A stretch of DNA of 32,521 bases. Source: JACMQX01 sp044225675 (GTDB taxonomy: Bacteria > Pseudomonadota > Gammaproteobacteria > Burkholderiales > Burkholderiaceae_C). Positions 1-7,650 of this stretch are shown piece by piece; positions within the stretch are counted from its first letter, which is position 1; each line of letters opens with the position of its first letter. Location of the stretch: contig JBGAIH010000043.1 of NCBI GenBank assembly GCA_044225675.1, positions 1-32,521 of the forward strand, read 5' to 3'. The notes under the pieces were generated by a model. It searched no databases and was not told the DNA's origin. It worked only from the letters and a program-made list of their open reading frames with translations. The position numbers and the translations under genes are program-made.

Positions 1-84
1 CTTGAGGAACAGATCGCGTCGCGTCGGGCGACGGAATTGCTCGAAGTTCTTGTCCGCTTCCATGGCAAGGGTTTGCTGTTTCAT
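1..84 (-). mobile_element. IS5-family transposase, N-terminal fragment (runs off left edge)
   Basis: Reading leftward from an ATG at 84, 28 codons remain before the window edge. They begin MKQQTLAMEADKNF and continue with EQF-RRPTRRD-LFL. This is the characteristic start of IS5-group transposases, which open with MKQ-T-A, an acidic/FEQ stretch and a R-PTRRD-FL motif ahead of the DDE domain. Only the start is visible, so completeness cannot be judged. The end of the insertion sequence should lie in the ~70 bases between 84 and the stop of the next gene at 157. An AAGGTCC-type end near 115-130 is possible but cannot be confirmed without the other terminal repeat. The element sits directly behind the 3' end of the ImmA-like gene in a lower-GC segment next to a tRNA gene. 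Confidence 0.72.
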
Positions 85-156
85 GAATCGCTCAACGCAT
101 CACAGGGGCAATTGGTGGACCTTTTTCAGCGTAGCCTTAATGCCACAAACGCCGTC

Positions 157-1266
157 TTAGGCAGCGAACTTCCTGAGTTCAACGACATTGTTAATAGGCT
201 CACCACCCGCTGTACGTATGTGAACAAAAGGCGCCAAGAGCGCGACTTGAACGTTCAACCTGCGAGCAATATGGGCGAGCGTAACCCCCTTCGCTGAGGC
301 GAGAAGATTGAGACACGTGTTGAGCAGTTCAGGCTGCTCGGGGACTAGCTTGTCATCCTCACGTTCTTTGATGGCCTCTCCTAGCCGACGCAAGCTGATC
401 ACGCCGGATCGGTACTGCTGATCACTAATCAGCTCCAACTGACGCGCTCGATACAGAAGCGCCGACTTGCTCACTCCCCACGTGAGCTTGAATTCGCTGA
501 TGCCTCGCCAGTCCAACTGGCGGATGCCACGAGTCTTAGGAAACAATTTAACCATCATGGTCTTCGGTACAAGCAAGGCGCTTGCGAAGCGATTCGCCTC
601 CCCCTCGCTTACTCTGTCTCCCGTGACCTTCCCAGGGTGAAGTACGGCGTGACCAAGTTCGTGCGCCACGTCGAAGCGTAGCCTGCAAGGGCTTTCCTTT
701 GCATCATTCCGAATGATCAGTGGGCGCTCAACGCCGACAGAGAGTGCATCGACTTCCCTCGAAGTTCCTGTGAAAGTGGTAACCACAGCGCCGATGTTCT
801 CCGCGAGCCTGACCACATTTGAGATGGGTCCCATACCCAGCCCCCATTCCTTCCTGCAGGTCTCCGCGGCGGTCTCTATCTCATCGACCGTCGACGGTTT
901 CGGGACCTCCGGAATCCGCACATCCGGAAGACTCAGTTCACGCTCCAGCAACGCTACTAGCCGTCTAAGAAGCTCGGCTTTAGCGATTACGGTCTGCTTA
1001 GCAGCTGAACGCGCCGTAAACATCTTCCGAAAATGCACGTTGTCCTCTGAGAAGGACACTGCCTGCAACTCATAGAAGAACTCCGGGCGGACGCTCAGCG
1101 CAAACGCGAGCTGGCTCACTAGCTCGGCGTTCGGATCGCTGATGGTCGTCTCAAGCTTATGAAGGTATTGACGCGTCTTGCCTAGACGATCAGCAACGTC
1201 CTCAAGTGAGAAGTCATTGAGTGTCCGGGCCAGCCGGAGGGCTGCCCCGTTGAATACTGCCTCCAT
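157..1266 (-). CDS. XRE-family HTH / ImmA-IrrE-type zinc protease regulator
   Basis: This 369-residue protein joins an N-terminal Cro/cI-type helix-turn-helix (about residues 7-60, with ALRLARTLNDFSLEDVADRL and TRQYLHKLE) to an ImmA/IrrE (COG2856) metallopeptidase domain. The zinc site is HELGH at 202-206, and the third ligand is probably Glu223 in EGEANRFASALLVP, the usual family motif. Relatives cleave or control repressors in integrative elements and in stress responses, and several pair with a small partner in toxin-antitoxin-like loci. It lies 3 bases downstream of the 197-aa gene, so the two are probably one transcript. Its C-terminus lies close to the IS5 fragment. It is less GC-rich than the genes to its right, which suggests acquired DNA. 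The family assignment is firm, but the target is unknown. Confidence 0.88.
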   Translation of the reverse strand: MEAVFNGAALRLARTLNDFSLEDVADRLGKTRQYLHKLETTISDPNAELVSQLAFALSVRPEFFYELQAVSFSEDNVHFRKMFTARSAAKQTVIAKAELLRRLVALLERELSLPDVRIPEVPKPSTVDEIETAAETCRKEWGLGMGPISNVVRLAENIGAVVTTFTGTSREVDALSVGVERPLIIRNDAKESPCRLRFDVAHELGHAVLHPGKVTGDRVSEGEANRFASALLVPKTMMVKLFPKTRGIRQLDWRGISEFKLTWGVSKSALLYRARQLELISDQQYRSGVISLRRLGEAIKEREDDKLVPEQPELLNTCLNLLASAKGVTLAHIARRLNVQVALLAPFVHIRTAGGEPINNVVELRKFAA

Positions 1267-1269
1267 GGC

Positions 1270-1863
1270 TCACTCGCCATCCGCGTTGCCCGCGAACTTC
1301 TTCGCGTCTTCGTAAGTCGGTTTGAGTGCAACGGACGCCGGCCCTATGTTGATCGTAGGAGGCACGTCGCTGTCGACGGCCGTAAGGGTGGCGCGGCCCG
1401 GCCGGAATTCCCACTCGCTAACCTTCTCCAAGAACGCGTTGAAGCCCGCCAAGAAAACGCGATCTTCTTCTTCATCCGAGAAGGCGCGCTCCACGATGAA
1501 TCGCCACATGACCGGCAGTTCATCTTCGGCCGCGAACAAGCTATCCACGCGATTCCGTCTAAAGAAACCGCCCTTTTGCGGGGCGACTGGGTCGTCCGTA
1601 AAAAAGCGGCACGGGACGCTGCCGATCTTGAACGTGACATCCATTCCAGCGTGCACCAAGTCCATCCCCGGGGTCGACATTGCCATTTCAATTACCGCAT
1701 TTCGCTGCCGGCCGAAGACAGCGGTCTCTCTCGTGTAGTTGTCGTCGTACTCCGAGTCCATCTCTCGAAGAGTCGTGTACCGAACCTCCAGCAATTTTTC
1801 GGCAACGATGCTGAGCATATGATCGTTCAGCTCGGGGTGGAACTTGGAGGGCGAAGGCAGCAT
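1270..1863 (-). CDS. Unknown protein, partner of the XRE/ImmA regulator
   Basis: I do not recognise this 197-residue protein. The ATG at 1863 is preferred over the upstream alternative at 1884 because it has a clear ribosome site (GAAAGG, about 8 bases upstream). The protein is acidic and soluble with no signal peptide or membrane segment. It contains an acidic DEEEDRVF stretch in the middle and ends with an NIGPASVALKPTYEDAKKF-type tail. It is the first gene of a two-gene unit with the ImmA-like regulator, behind a strong promoter flanked by repeats. An upstream unknown gene followed by an XRE-COG2856 gene is an arrangement seen in predicted toxin-antitoxin and mobile-element control modules. 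Here that is inference from position only. It could equally be an adaptor or a substrate of the protease. Confidence 0.7.
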   Translation of the reverse strand: MLPSPSKFHPELNDHMLSIVAEKLLEVRYTTLREMDSEYDDNYTRETAVFGRQRNAVIEMAMSTPGMDLVHAGMDVTFKIGSVPCRFFTDDPVAPQKGGFFRRNRVDSLFAAEDELPVMWRFIVERAFSDEEEDRVFLAGFNAFLEKVSEWEFRPGRATLTAVDSDVPPTINIGPASVALKPTYEDAKKFAGNADGE

Positions 1864-1895
1864 GGACGACACCTTTCTTTGCAAAAATACGGATT

Positions 1896-1935
1896 TGTCA
1901 ACCGATTATCTTTGCGAATTCTTGAATCTGTCAAC
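1896..1935 (-). promoter_or_regulatory. TGTCAAC direct repeats bracketing the promoter (possible operator)
   Basis: Written on the + strand, TGTCAAC occurs at 1896-1902 and again at 1929-1935, a spacing of 33 bp or about three helical turns. One copy covers the -35 hexamer and the other the predicted start point. This would suit autoregulation by the XRE-domain protein encoded by the operon, but no binding motif for this protein is known to me. Confidence 0.35.
1905..1934 (-). promoter_or_regulatory. Sigma70 promoter of the unknown gene-ImmA operon
   Basis: On the minus strand TTGACA (1934-1929) is followed after 18 bases by GATAAT (1910-1905), five of six matches to the -10 consensus. Transcription would start near 1898, giving a ~35-base leader before the ATG at 1863. 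The A/T-rich promoter contrasts with the GC-rich surroundings. Confidence 0.6.
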
Positions 1936-2040
1936 TAGCCTTTCTGCGCGCGCGTCCGCCGTGGTCGATTGAAGCACTGAAGCATCGCGGGTCCGAAAAT
2001 TGGATATGGGATAACTTCCAACCAATTCGAACAAGGCAAG

Positions 2041-2074
2041 AAAAAAGGCACTTAGCGTTACCGCTGAAGTGCCT
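2041..2074 (-). terminator. Rho-independent terminator of tRNA-Asn
   Basis: Downstream of the tRNA (leftward) AGGCACTT (2074-2067) pairs perfectly with AAGTGCCT (2053-2046). The stem is extended by an inner AGCG/CGCT pairing with one bulge and a four-base loop. On the minus strand the stem is followed immediately by a run of T (2046-2041), as expected for an intrinsic terminator. Confidence 0.8.
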
Positions 2075-2090
2075 AATTCCGTTCGCTTTT

Positions 2091-2166
2091 TGGCTCCTCG
2101 ACCTGGGCTCGAACCAGGGACCTACGGATTAACAGTCCGGCGCTCTACCGACTGAGCTATCGAGGA
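2091..2166 (-). tRNA. tRNA-Asn (anticodon GUU)
   Basis: The 76-base minus-strand sequence folds as a standard tRNA. The acceptor stem is TCCTCGA/TCGAGGA, the D-arm contains GCTCAGTCGGTAGAGC, the anticodon loop is CTGTTAA with GTT as anticodon, and the T-arm is CCTGGTTCGAGCCCAGG. The CCA end is genome-encoded (2093-2091). Its 3' end faces the lower-GC region 1-2090 with the IS and ImmA genes, the side on which tRNA-targeting elements insert. No integrase gene or second copy of the tRNA 3' end is seen in the window. Confidence 0.97.
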
Positions 2167-2177
2167 ACAAGCCTCAG

Positions 2178-2201
2178 ATTATAGCGTGATTTTTTCGGCT
2201 T
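2178..2201 (-). promoter_or_regulatory. Promoter of tRNA-Asn
   Basis: A perfect TATAAT (2183-2178, minus strand) lies about 12 bases upstream of the mature tRNA 5' end. A GC-rich stretch (CTGAGGC) follows it, as is common in stringently controlled stable-RNA promoters. The -35 element is weak (TTCTGA-like) and abuts the stop codon of the receptor gene. Confidence 0.5.
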
Positions 2202-4505
2202 TCAGAAGCTGGTGCGCATGCTGATGCGGAAAGTGCGTTCGGCGCCCGGGTAGAGGTAGATGTGGCCGAACTTGGTGGGCGACTCCTTCCAGTAGCGGCG
2301 GTCCAGCAGGTTGTCGATGCCGAGCAGCCAGGTGGTCTGCGTGCCGGGAAAGAGCGTGTGCTCGTAGCGCAGCAGGGCGTCCACGCGGGTCCAGGCGGGC
2401 AGCGCGACCTGCTCGGTGCTGTTGTCGACGACCATGCGCTCGCCTTCGCGGCTGACGCTCGCGCCGAGGGTGAGGCCGGGCACGGCAGCGAGCGCGTATT
2501 CGGCGTTGGCGCGCAGGATGTGGTCGGGCACGTTGGTGGGTTTGCGGCCATCGATCGTCGGGTCGGCGCTGTGGCGGCGCGCGTGGATCAGGCTCAGCGC
2601 CGATCCGAGTTTCCAGGCGCCGAGCTGCGTCTGCACCGAGGCCTCAAGGCCCCGGTGCCGCGCATTGCCGTCGAAGCCGCGCAGGCGGCAGTCGGCCGGG
2701 CTTGCCGGGCACAGGGTGGCGATCTGCGCGGCCGAGAGCGTGCCGACCAGCTGGGTTTCGGAGGTAACGGGCCGCTTGATGTCGAACACGGCAAGCTGCC
2801 ATTGCGTGGCGCCGGCGCCGCCCTTGAGGCCCACTTCCTTCTGCGTGCTTTCGATGGCCGGCAGGGCCACGCCGGCGTTGGCGTAGCGCGAGCGGTTGGG
2901 CGTGACTTCCGACTCGATGCCGCGGCCCCAGCTGCCGTAGACCGAGATGGCGGGCGTGATTTCGTAGCTGGCGCCGATCCATGGTGTGGTGAAGCTTTGC
3001 GCATAGCCCGTCGCGCGGCTGCCGTCGGTGCGCACGCTGCTGCGGTCGATGCGCGTGTGGCGCAGTCCGAGCCAGCTGGTGAAGCCGCCGCCCCAGCGTG
3101 CCACGTCGTGCACGAAGAATTCGGTGGAGCGCTCGTCCCGGTTGGTGTTGGGCGAGATGAAGGCCAGCGGCGGATTGGCCGCCGGGATCGGCGTGCGGCC
3201 GTCGGTCGTGGCCTGGCCGACCACGACGGAGTCGTCGGTCTGGAAGCCGAAGCGGTTGCGCAGGACGCTGCGCAGCACGCCGGTGGACAGGTTGTGCTTG
3301 ACGCTGCCGACGTCGAACGCACCCTGCAGCTTGAGCTGCAGCGCCTGCTGGCGGCGGCGCTCGTTCTCGCTGCGGAAGTCGTAGATGTCGGCCAGCCCGA
3401 CGCCCGGCGTGCCGGTGGCGGTGTCGGGGCAGTAGCGGTCGGCGTAGTAGTTGCCGGTGCCGGCGTCGAAGCAGCCGAAGGGATAGGCCAGGCGGTCGTT
3501 GGTCTTGAGGTTTTGCGCGCCATACTGGGCCGACCAGGCCCAGGCGGTGTTGATCGCCTGCTCCAGACGCAGCGTGCCGGTGAGGTTGTCGAAGTTGTTG
3601 GCCTGGGACCAGGCCTGGTTGTTGAGGTTGACGTTGGGGTTGCCCACCGGCGGCAGGCTGGCGCCGAGCATGCTCAGGCCCGGCACGCTGGGCTGGGTCT
3701 GGCTGCTCCACTCGAACTCGCCCTGCAGCAGGGTGTCGCGGCTGAAGCGCACGTCGCCTGCAAACGCGAGCAGGCTGCGCCGCCCCTGGGCCGATTCGGT
3801 GTTCGGCCGCAGGGTCTCCTGCGCCACGTTGAGCCGGTAGCCGAGGACCTTGTTGGTGCTGCGCCCGCCCAGGTCGAGCTTGAGCAGCGTGCTGCCGCGC
3901 TCCGACACGCCCAGCGTGACCTCGCGCAGCGGCGTCTCGGTCGGCCGCTTGACGACGTAGTTGACCAGGCCGCCCGGCGCGCTGGTGCCGGCCTGGATGC
4001 CGCTCGTGCCCTTGAGGATCTCGACGCGCTCCTTGTTGTCGAGCGGGGTGGCGGTCTCGCCGCTGACGGGCAGGCCTTCGCGGCGGTAGTTGTAGCGCGG
4101 GTCCAGCTCGTAGCCACGGATGTTGAGGTCGTCCCAGTAGCCGGGCGCGTTGTAGGCGTCGCTGACCGAGGCGTCGAACTTCACGAGGTCGGCCAGGCGC
4201 CGGGCGCCGCTGCCTTCGATCTGCGAGCGGTCGATGACGGTGGCCGACACCGGCACTTCACGCGCCGGAAAGTCGCCGAAGCCGGTGACGTCCACCGGCG
4301 TGGCACTGCGGGAGTTGACTTCTACGGTGCGCAGCGTGCCGGTGGCCGTGCTTTGAGCCATGGCCGGTGCAGCGCCCAGCAGGGCAACCAATGATGTGGC
4401 CAGTGAGGCGGCCAGGGCCACGGGGGAGCGGCGCGCGGCCCAGGGGGCGCGGCGTGATGGCCGGGAAGGGACACGGAACGGAACTACAGGCGAAAAAAAT
4501 GCCAT
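2202..4505 (-). CDS. TonB-dependent outer-membrane receptor, TPP-riboswitch controlled
   Basis: This 767-residue protein has an N-terminal signal peptide with a hydrophobic stretch ending AMA-Q (cleavage about residue 50). A plug domain follows (about 80-190, with DLNIRGYELDPRYNYRREGLP and VEILKGTSGIQAGTSAPGGLVNYV), then a beta-barrel of normal length with the terminal Phe typical of outer-membrane proteins. By sequence it looks like the FpvA/FhuE-type siderophore receptor family. The ATG at 4505 has an AAGGA ribosome site 7 bases upstream. A TPP riboswitch lies in its leader, so expression should fall when thiamine pyrophosphate is plentiful. The substrate is therefore more likely thiamine, a precursor or a thiamine-bearing complex than an iron chelate. 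The substrate is inferred from regulation, not from the protein. Confidence 0.9.
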   Translation of the reverse strand: MAFFSPVVPFRVPSRPSRRAPWAARRSPVALAASLATSLVALLGAAPAMAQSTATGTLRTVEVNSRSATPVDVTGFGDFPAREVPVSATVIDRSQIEGSGARRLADLVKFDASVSDAYNAPGYWDDLNIRGYELDPRYNYRREGLPVSGETATPLDNKERVEILKGTSGIQAGTSAPGGLVNYVVKRPTETPLREVTLGVSERGSTLLKLDLGGRSTNKVLGYRLNVAQETLRPNTESAQGRRSLLAFAGDVRFSRDTLLQGEFEWSSQTQPSVPGLSMLGASLPPVGNPNVNLNNQAWSQANNFDNLTGTLRLEQAINTAWAWSAQYGAQNLKTNDRLAYPFGCFDAGTGNYYADRYCPDTATGTPGVGLADIYDFRSENERRRQQALQLKLQGAFDVGSVKHNLSTGVLRSVLRNRFGFQTDDSVVVGQATTDGRTPIPAANPPLAFISPNTNRDERSTEFFVHDVARWGGGFTSWLGLRHTRIDRSSVRTDGSRATGYAQSFTTPWIGASYEITPAISVYGSWGRGIESEVTPNRSRYANAGVALPAIESTQKEVGLKGGAGATQWQLAVFDIKRPVTSETQLVGTLSAAQIATLCPASPADCRLRGFDGNARHRGLEASVQTQLGAWKLGSALSLIHARRHSADPTIDGRKPTNVPDHILRANAEYALAAVPGLTLGASVSREGERMVVDNSTEQVALPAWTRVDALLRYEHTLFPGTQTTWLLGIDNLLDRRYWKESPTKFGHIYLYPGAERTFRISMRTSF

Positions 4506-4587
4506 GACGTTTTCCTTGAAACGAAATGGCAGGTCGGCTTGCTGCGGCGTGGATGCGCCCCCGAGAAAAAGGCGCCGCCGCTATAGC

Positions 4588-4672
4588 TTGCTTCCCTGCG
4601 CGAGGATTACCTCAATCAGGTTCAAAGGGACTTTCTCAGTCGCCGCTTGCGCGGCAACACCCCTAGCGAAGT
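4588..4672 (-). ncRNA. TPP riboswitch (THI element)
   Basis: On the minus strand the conserved blocks appear in order: AGGGGTG, a variable GC hairpin (CCGCGCAAGCGG), CTGAGA, CCCTTTGAACCTGAT, a GAGG-TAAT-CCTC segment and GCAGGGAAG. These are the pyrimidine- and pyrophosphate-sensing helices of a THI box. It lies ~83 bases upstream of the TonB receptor start. A GC-rich stretch followed by TTTTTCTC (4580-4564 on the minus strand) could serve as the terminator of the expression platform, though I cannot fold it convincingly by eye. Confidence 0.9.
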
Positions 4673-4750
4673 GCGGATTGTATGCGACGCGCGGGCGTCG
4701 CGTGAAGGCGGTGAGAGCGGGCCCGGTGCGCGTGGACAGGGCCGGCGCGA

Positions 4751-5854
4751 TCAGTCGTCGAAGACCGGGGTCTCGACGCCCAGCACCTTGTGCAGTTTGG
4801 GCGACGTGGTCGTGTACTGCAGGTGGATCTTCTTGTCGGGGAAGATGAAGGGCGCTGCGGCGAAGGCGGCCAGCGCACACTCATGGAAGCCCGAGAGGAT
4901 GAGCTTCTTCTTGCCCGGGTAGGTGTTGATGTCGCCCACCGCGAAGATGCCCGGGATGTTGGTCGAGAACTTCTCGGTGTCGACCTTGAGCTGCTTGCGC
5001 TCGATGTCCAGGCCCCAGTCGGCGATCGGACCGAGCTTGGGACTCAGGCCGAAGAAGACCAGCAGCACGTCCAGCGGCACCACGCGCGTGACGCCGTCGG
5101 CGCCGGTGACCTTGGCGCCGGTGAGGCGGCCGTCCTTCTCTTCGTAGCCGGTGACCTGGCCGACGATGAACTGCATCTCGTAGGCGTCGCACAGCTCCTT
5201 CATCTTGGCCACGCTCGCGGGCGCGGCCTTGAAGCCGTCACGGCGGTGCACGAGGATGACGCTCTCGGCCTTGTTCGGGCCGTCGGCCACGAAGTTCAGC
5301 GCCCAGTCGAGCGCGGAGTCGCCACCGCCTACGATCACGAGGTTCTTGCCGGCAAAGTCGGCCGGATTCTTGACGCGGTAGTGGAACTGCTTGCCTTCGA
5401 ACTGCTCCAGCCCGTCCACCCGCAGCTGCTTGGGCTGGAAGGCGCCCACGCCGGCGGCGATGAAGATCGTCTTGGTGAGAAAGCGCGTGCCCTTGGACGT
5501 TTCGACGAAGAAGCGGCCGTCGTCCTGGCGCGCGACGGTGGTGACTTCCTGGCCGAAGTGGAAGGTCGCGCCGAAGGGCTCGATCTGCCTGAGCAGGTTG
5601 TCGGTCAGCTCCTGGCCGGTGCAGACCGGCACGGCGGGAATGTCGTAGATGGGCTTGTCGGGGTACAGCTCCACGCACTGGCCGCCGGGGTAGGCGAGCG
5701 AGTCGATGACGTGGGCCTTGATCTCGAGCAGCCCCAGCTCGAACACCTGAAACAGGCCGACGGGGCCGGCGCCGACGATGACCGCATCGGTCTCGATCGG
5801 GCCTTCATGGGCGGCGGCGGTATTGATCACTTCCTGATTGAGTTGAGGTTCCAT
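4751..5854 (-). CDS. Thioredoxin-reductase-like ferredoxin/flavodoxin-NADP+ reductase
   Basis: This 367-residue flavoprotein has an FAD-binding GAGPVG at 28-33 and an NADPH-binding VGGGDSA near 175-181 followed by LVHRRDGFKA. The late GIFAVGDI motif contacts FAD. It lacks the CxxC redox pair of true thioredoxin reductase, and its length fits the bacterial thioredoxin-reductase-like FNR group, which passes electrons between NADPH and ferredoxin. It follows the 7Fe ferredoxin gene by 18 bases and so probably shares its transcript. Both lie directly behind the cysIHDN block, and no flavoprotein subunit (CysJ) is present, so the pair could feed electrons to the sulfite reductase. That last point is inference. 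Confidence 0.88.
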   Translation of the reverse strand: MEPQLNQEVINTAAAHEGPIETDAVIVGAGPVGLFQVFELGLLEIKAHVIDSLAYPGGQCVELYPDKPIYDIPAVPVCTGQELTDNLLRQIEPFGATFHFGQEVTTVARQDDGRFFVETSKGTRFLTKTIFIAAGVGAFQPKQLRVDGLEQFEGKQFHYRVKNPADFAGKNLVIVGGGDSALDWALNFVADGPNKAESVILVHRRDGFKAAPASVAKMKELCDAYEMQFIVGQVTGYEEKDGRLTGAKVTGADGVTRVVPLDVLLVFFGLSPKLGPIADWGLDIERKQLKVDTEKFSTNIPGIFAVGDINTYPGKKKLILSGFHECALAAFAAAPFIFPDKKIHLQYTTTSPKLHKVLGVETPVFDD

Positions 5855-5872
5855 GGCGTCCTGGGCGGGTTC

Positions 5873-6202
5873 TCAGCGGACAAGCTCGGAGATCTTTCCG
5901 GTCTTGTCCTTCCATTCTTCGGCTTCGGGCAAGGCGGGCTTGCGCTTGGTGATGCTGGTCCAGCCCGGCGCACGCGCCAGCTCGACGTTCAGCTTGATGA
6001 AGGCCATCTGGTCGCCGGGCACGTCTTCCTCGGCATAGATGGCGTTGACCGGGCACTCGGGGATGCAGACGGCGCAGTCGATGCATTCATCCGGGTCGAT
6101 CACCAGCATGTTGGGGCCTTCGCGGAAGCAATCCACGGGGCACACGTCGACACAGTCGGTGTACTTGCACTTGATACAGGATTCGGTGACGACGTGGGTC
6201 AT
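5873..6202 (-). CDS. fdxA: 7Fe ferredoxin (FdxA type)
   Basis: This 109-residue ferredoxin matches the Azotobacter FdI/FdxA pattern. Cys9, Cys17 and Cys50 would bind the 3Fe-4S cluster. Cys21, Cys40, Cys43 and Cys46 (in CIDCAVCIPEC) would bind the 4Fe-4S cluster. Additional cysteines at 12 and 25 are also seen in the family. The start at 6202 gives the normal MTHVVTE-CIKCKYTDCVDVCPVDCF opening. A much longer open frame upstream is only a shadow of cysN. It precedes the ferredoxin reductase by 18 bases and follows cysN after a 74-base gap, so it may have its own promoter. Its role is low-potential electron transfer in the cytoplasm. Confidence 0.93.
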   Translation of the reverse strand: MTHVVTESCIKCKYTDCVDVCPVDCFREGPNMLVIDPDECIDCAVCIPECPVNAIYAEEDVPGDQMAFIKLNVELARAPGWTSITKRKPALPEAEEWKDKTGKISELVR

Positions 6203-6276
6203 GGCGTTGTTCTTGGACGATGGATCAGGGAAACCCCTGATTTTATTGGCTTTTTCTGCATCTTCGTTGCTTTGTG

Positions 6277-7650
6277 TCAGTGAACCAGCACCGCCGCGGA
6301 GGTTTTGTGGGTCGCGGTGTCCACCAGCACCAGGGAGCCGAGCGCGCGCGACTGCGCATAGGGCAGGGTGGCGACGGCTTCCTGCAGAACGATTTCCACA
6401 TGGCCGATGGCATTGGGCTCGAGTTGCGTGGCCTCGTCTTCCGCCAGGGTGTTGACGTCCAGCCGGTGGACGATGCGGCGCACCTTGGCCTTGATCCAGC
6501 GGTGGCCATGCAGTGCCCAGTAGGCCCGGCCGGGCACGAGCGGCTCGTCGTCGAGCCAGGCCACGGTGGCCGACAGCTCGCGCCGGGGCTCGAAGCTGGC
6601 TTCGGCCAGCAGCCAGTCGCCACGCGACACGTCGACCTCGCGGTCCAGCACGATGCCGGCGCTGTGGCCGGCCAGCACGCTGCGCGCGACGCGGGCATGG
6701 TCGAGCACCTGCGCGACGCGGGCGCTCTGGCCGCCGGGCAGGACGGTGACGAGCTGGCCCGGCTGCACGCCGCCTGCGGCCACGCGGCCCCAGAACACGC
6801 GGCGGCCCTGCGTGGTGTCGGCGGAGGACGAGAACTTTTCGACCCACTGCACCGGAAAGGCAAAGGGTTGCGCCGTGTCGGCGGCGGTGACGGGCAGCGC
6901 TTCGAGCAGTTCGAGCAGGCTCGGGCCGCGGTAGCCGCACCAGGCGGATTCGCTGGCAGGCTGGTCCGTGCCGGGCTGGGCGCGGTCGACCACGTTCCAG
7001 CCCTTGAGCGCCGATACCGGGACGATGGCCGTCACGCGGATGCCGGCCGCCTGGGCAAAGTCCGACAGCGCCGCACTGATGCGCTCGAAGGCCAGGGTGG
7101 CATCGGCCACCGCATCGAGCTTGTTGATGGCAAAGACGATCGACGGCACGCGCAGCAGGTTCACCAGCAGCGTGTGGCGGCGCGTCTGCACCAGCAGGTC
7201 ATGCGAGGCGGCTTCGCTCGCGCCATTGGCCCAGGGCAGCTTGGTGGCGTCCACCAGCACCACGGCGGCGTCGGCGCTGGAGGCCGCCGTGACCATATTG
7301 CGGGTGTACTGCTCGTGGCCCGGTGCGTCGCCGATGATGAACTTGCGGCCGGCGGTCGAGAAGTAGCGGTAGGCCACGTCGATGGTGATGCCCTGTTCGC
7401 GCTCGGCGCTCAGGCCGTCGGTCAGCAGGGCCAGATCGGTCTCGCCGCCGCGCTGGACGCCCGCGAGCTGGTCCTGCAGCACGGTGCGGCTGTCGACCAG
7501 CAGGCGGCCGATCAGCGTGCTCTTGCCGTCGTCGACGCTGCCGCAGGTGATGAAGCGCAGGGCGGTGCGGGTGTCGCCCGCCTGGGCAGTCGTTGGTGCG
7601 AGGGCCGACGCCACGGCGGCGGCCACGGGGTCGAGGGTGGTGGTGCTCAT
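6277..7650 (-). CDS. cysN: Sulfate adenylyltransferase subunit 1 (ATP sulfurylase GTPase)
   Basis: CysN couples GTP hydrolysis to formation of adenosine phosphosulfate (APS) by CysD. The 457-residue protein carries an EF-Tu-type GTPase domain: the P-loop G-SVDDGKST at 37-45, the switch region REQGITIDVAYRYF at 84-97, DAPGHEQY at 108-115 and the NKLD specificity motif at 176-179. Two beta-barrel domains follow. No APS kinase (CysC) domain is fused to it, which agrees with an APS-reducing rather than PAPS-reducing pathway. The ATG at 7650 shares one base with the cysD stop (TGATG), so translation is coupled. A longer upstream open reading frame is an artefact. Confidence 0.95.
   Translation of the reverse strand: MSTTTLDPVAAAVASALAPTTAQAGDTRTALRFITCGSVDDGKSTLIGRLLVDSRTVLQDQLAGVQRGGETDLALLTDGLSAEREQGITIDVAYRYFSTAGRKFIIGDAPGHEQYTRNMVTAASSADAAVVLVDATKLPWANGASEAASHDLLVQTRRHTLLVNLLRVPSIVFAINKLDAVADATLAFERISAALSDFAQAAGIRVTAIVPVSALKGWNVVDRAQPGTDQPASESAWCGYRGPSLLELLEALPVTAADTAQPFAFPVQWVEKFSSSADTTQGRRVFWGRVAAGGVQPGQLVTVLPGGQSARVAQVLDHARVARSVLAGHSAGIVLDREVDVSRGDWLLAEASFEPRRELSATVAWLDDEPLVPGRAYWALHGHRWIKAKVRRIVHRLDVNTLAEDEATQLEPNAIGHVEIVLQEAVATLPYAQSRALGSLVLVDTATHKTSAAVLVH

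Noticed and set aside
37..297. Small + strand open frame at the left edge
   Set aside because: Its translation looks moderately protein-like, but it is covered by the IS5 transposase start and the ImmA 3' end on the minus strand, both with clear family motifs.
2262..4394. 710-codon open frame opposite the TonB receptor gene
   Set aside because: The receptor has signal peptide, plug and barrel motifs; the opposite frame shows only biased composition. The same applies to the long + strand frames at 4790-6283 and 9729-11804.
6225..6238. CAGGG-AAAC-CCCTG hairpin between cysN and fdxA
   Set aside because: The stem is short, and on the transcribed (minus) strand it is not followed by a T-run, so it is not called a terminator.
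5873..6940. 355-codon frame including ferredoxin
   Set aside because: Only the last 109 codons are FdxA; the upstream part is an alternative frame of cysN. The start was set at 6202.
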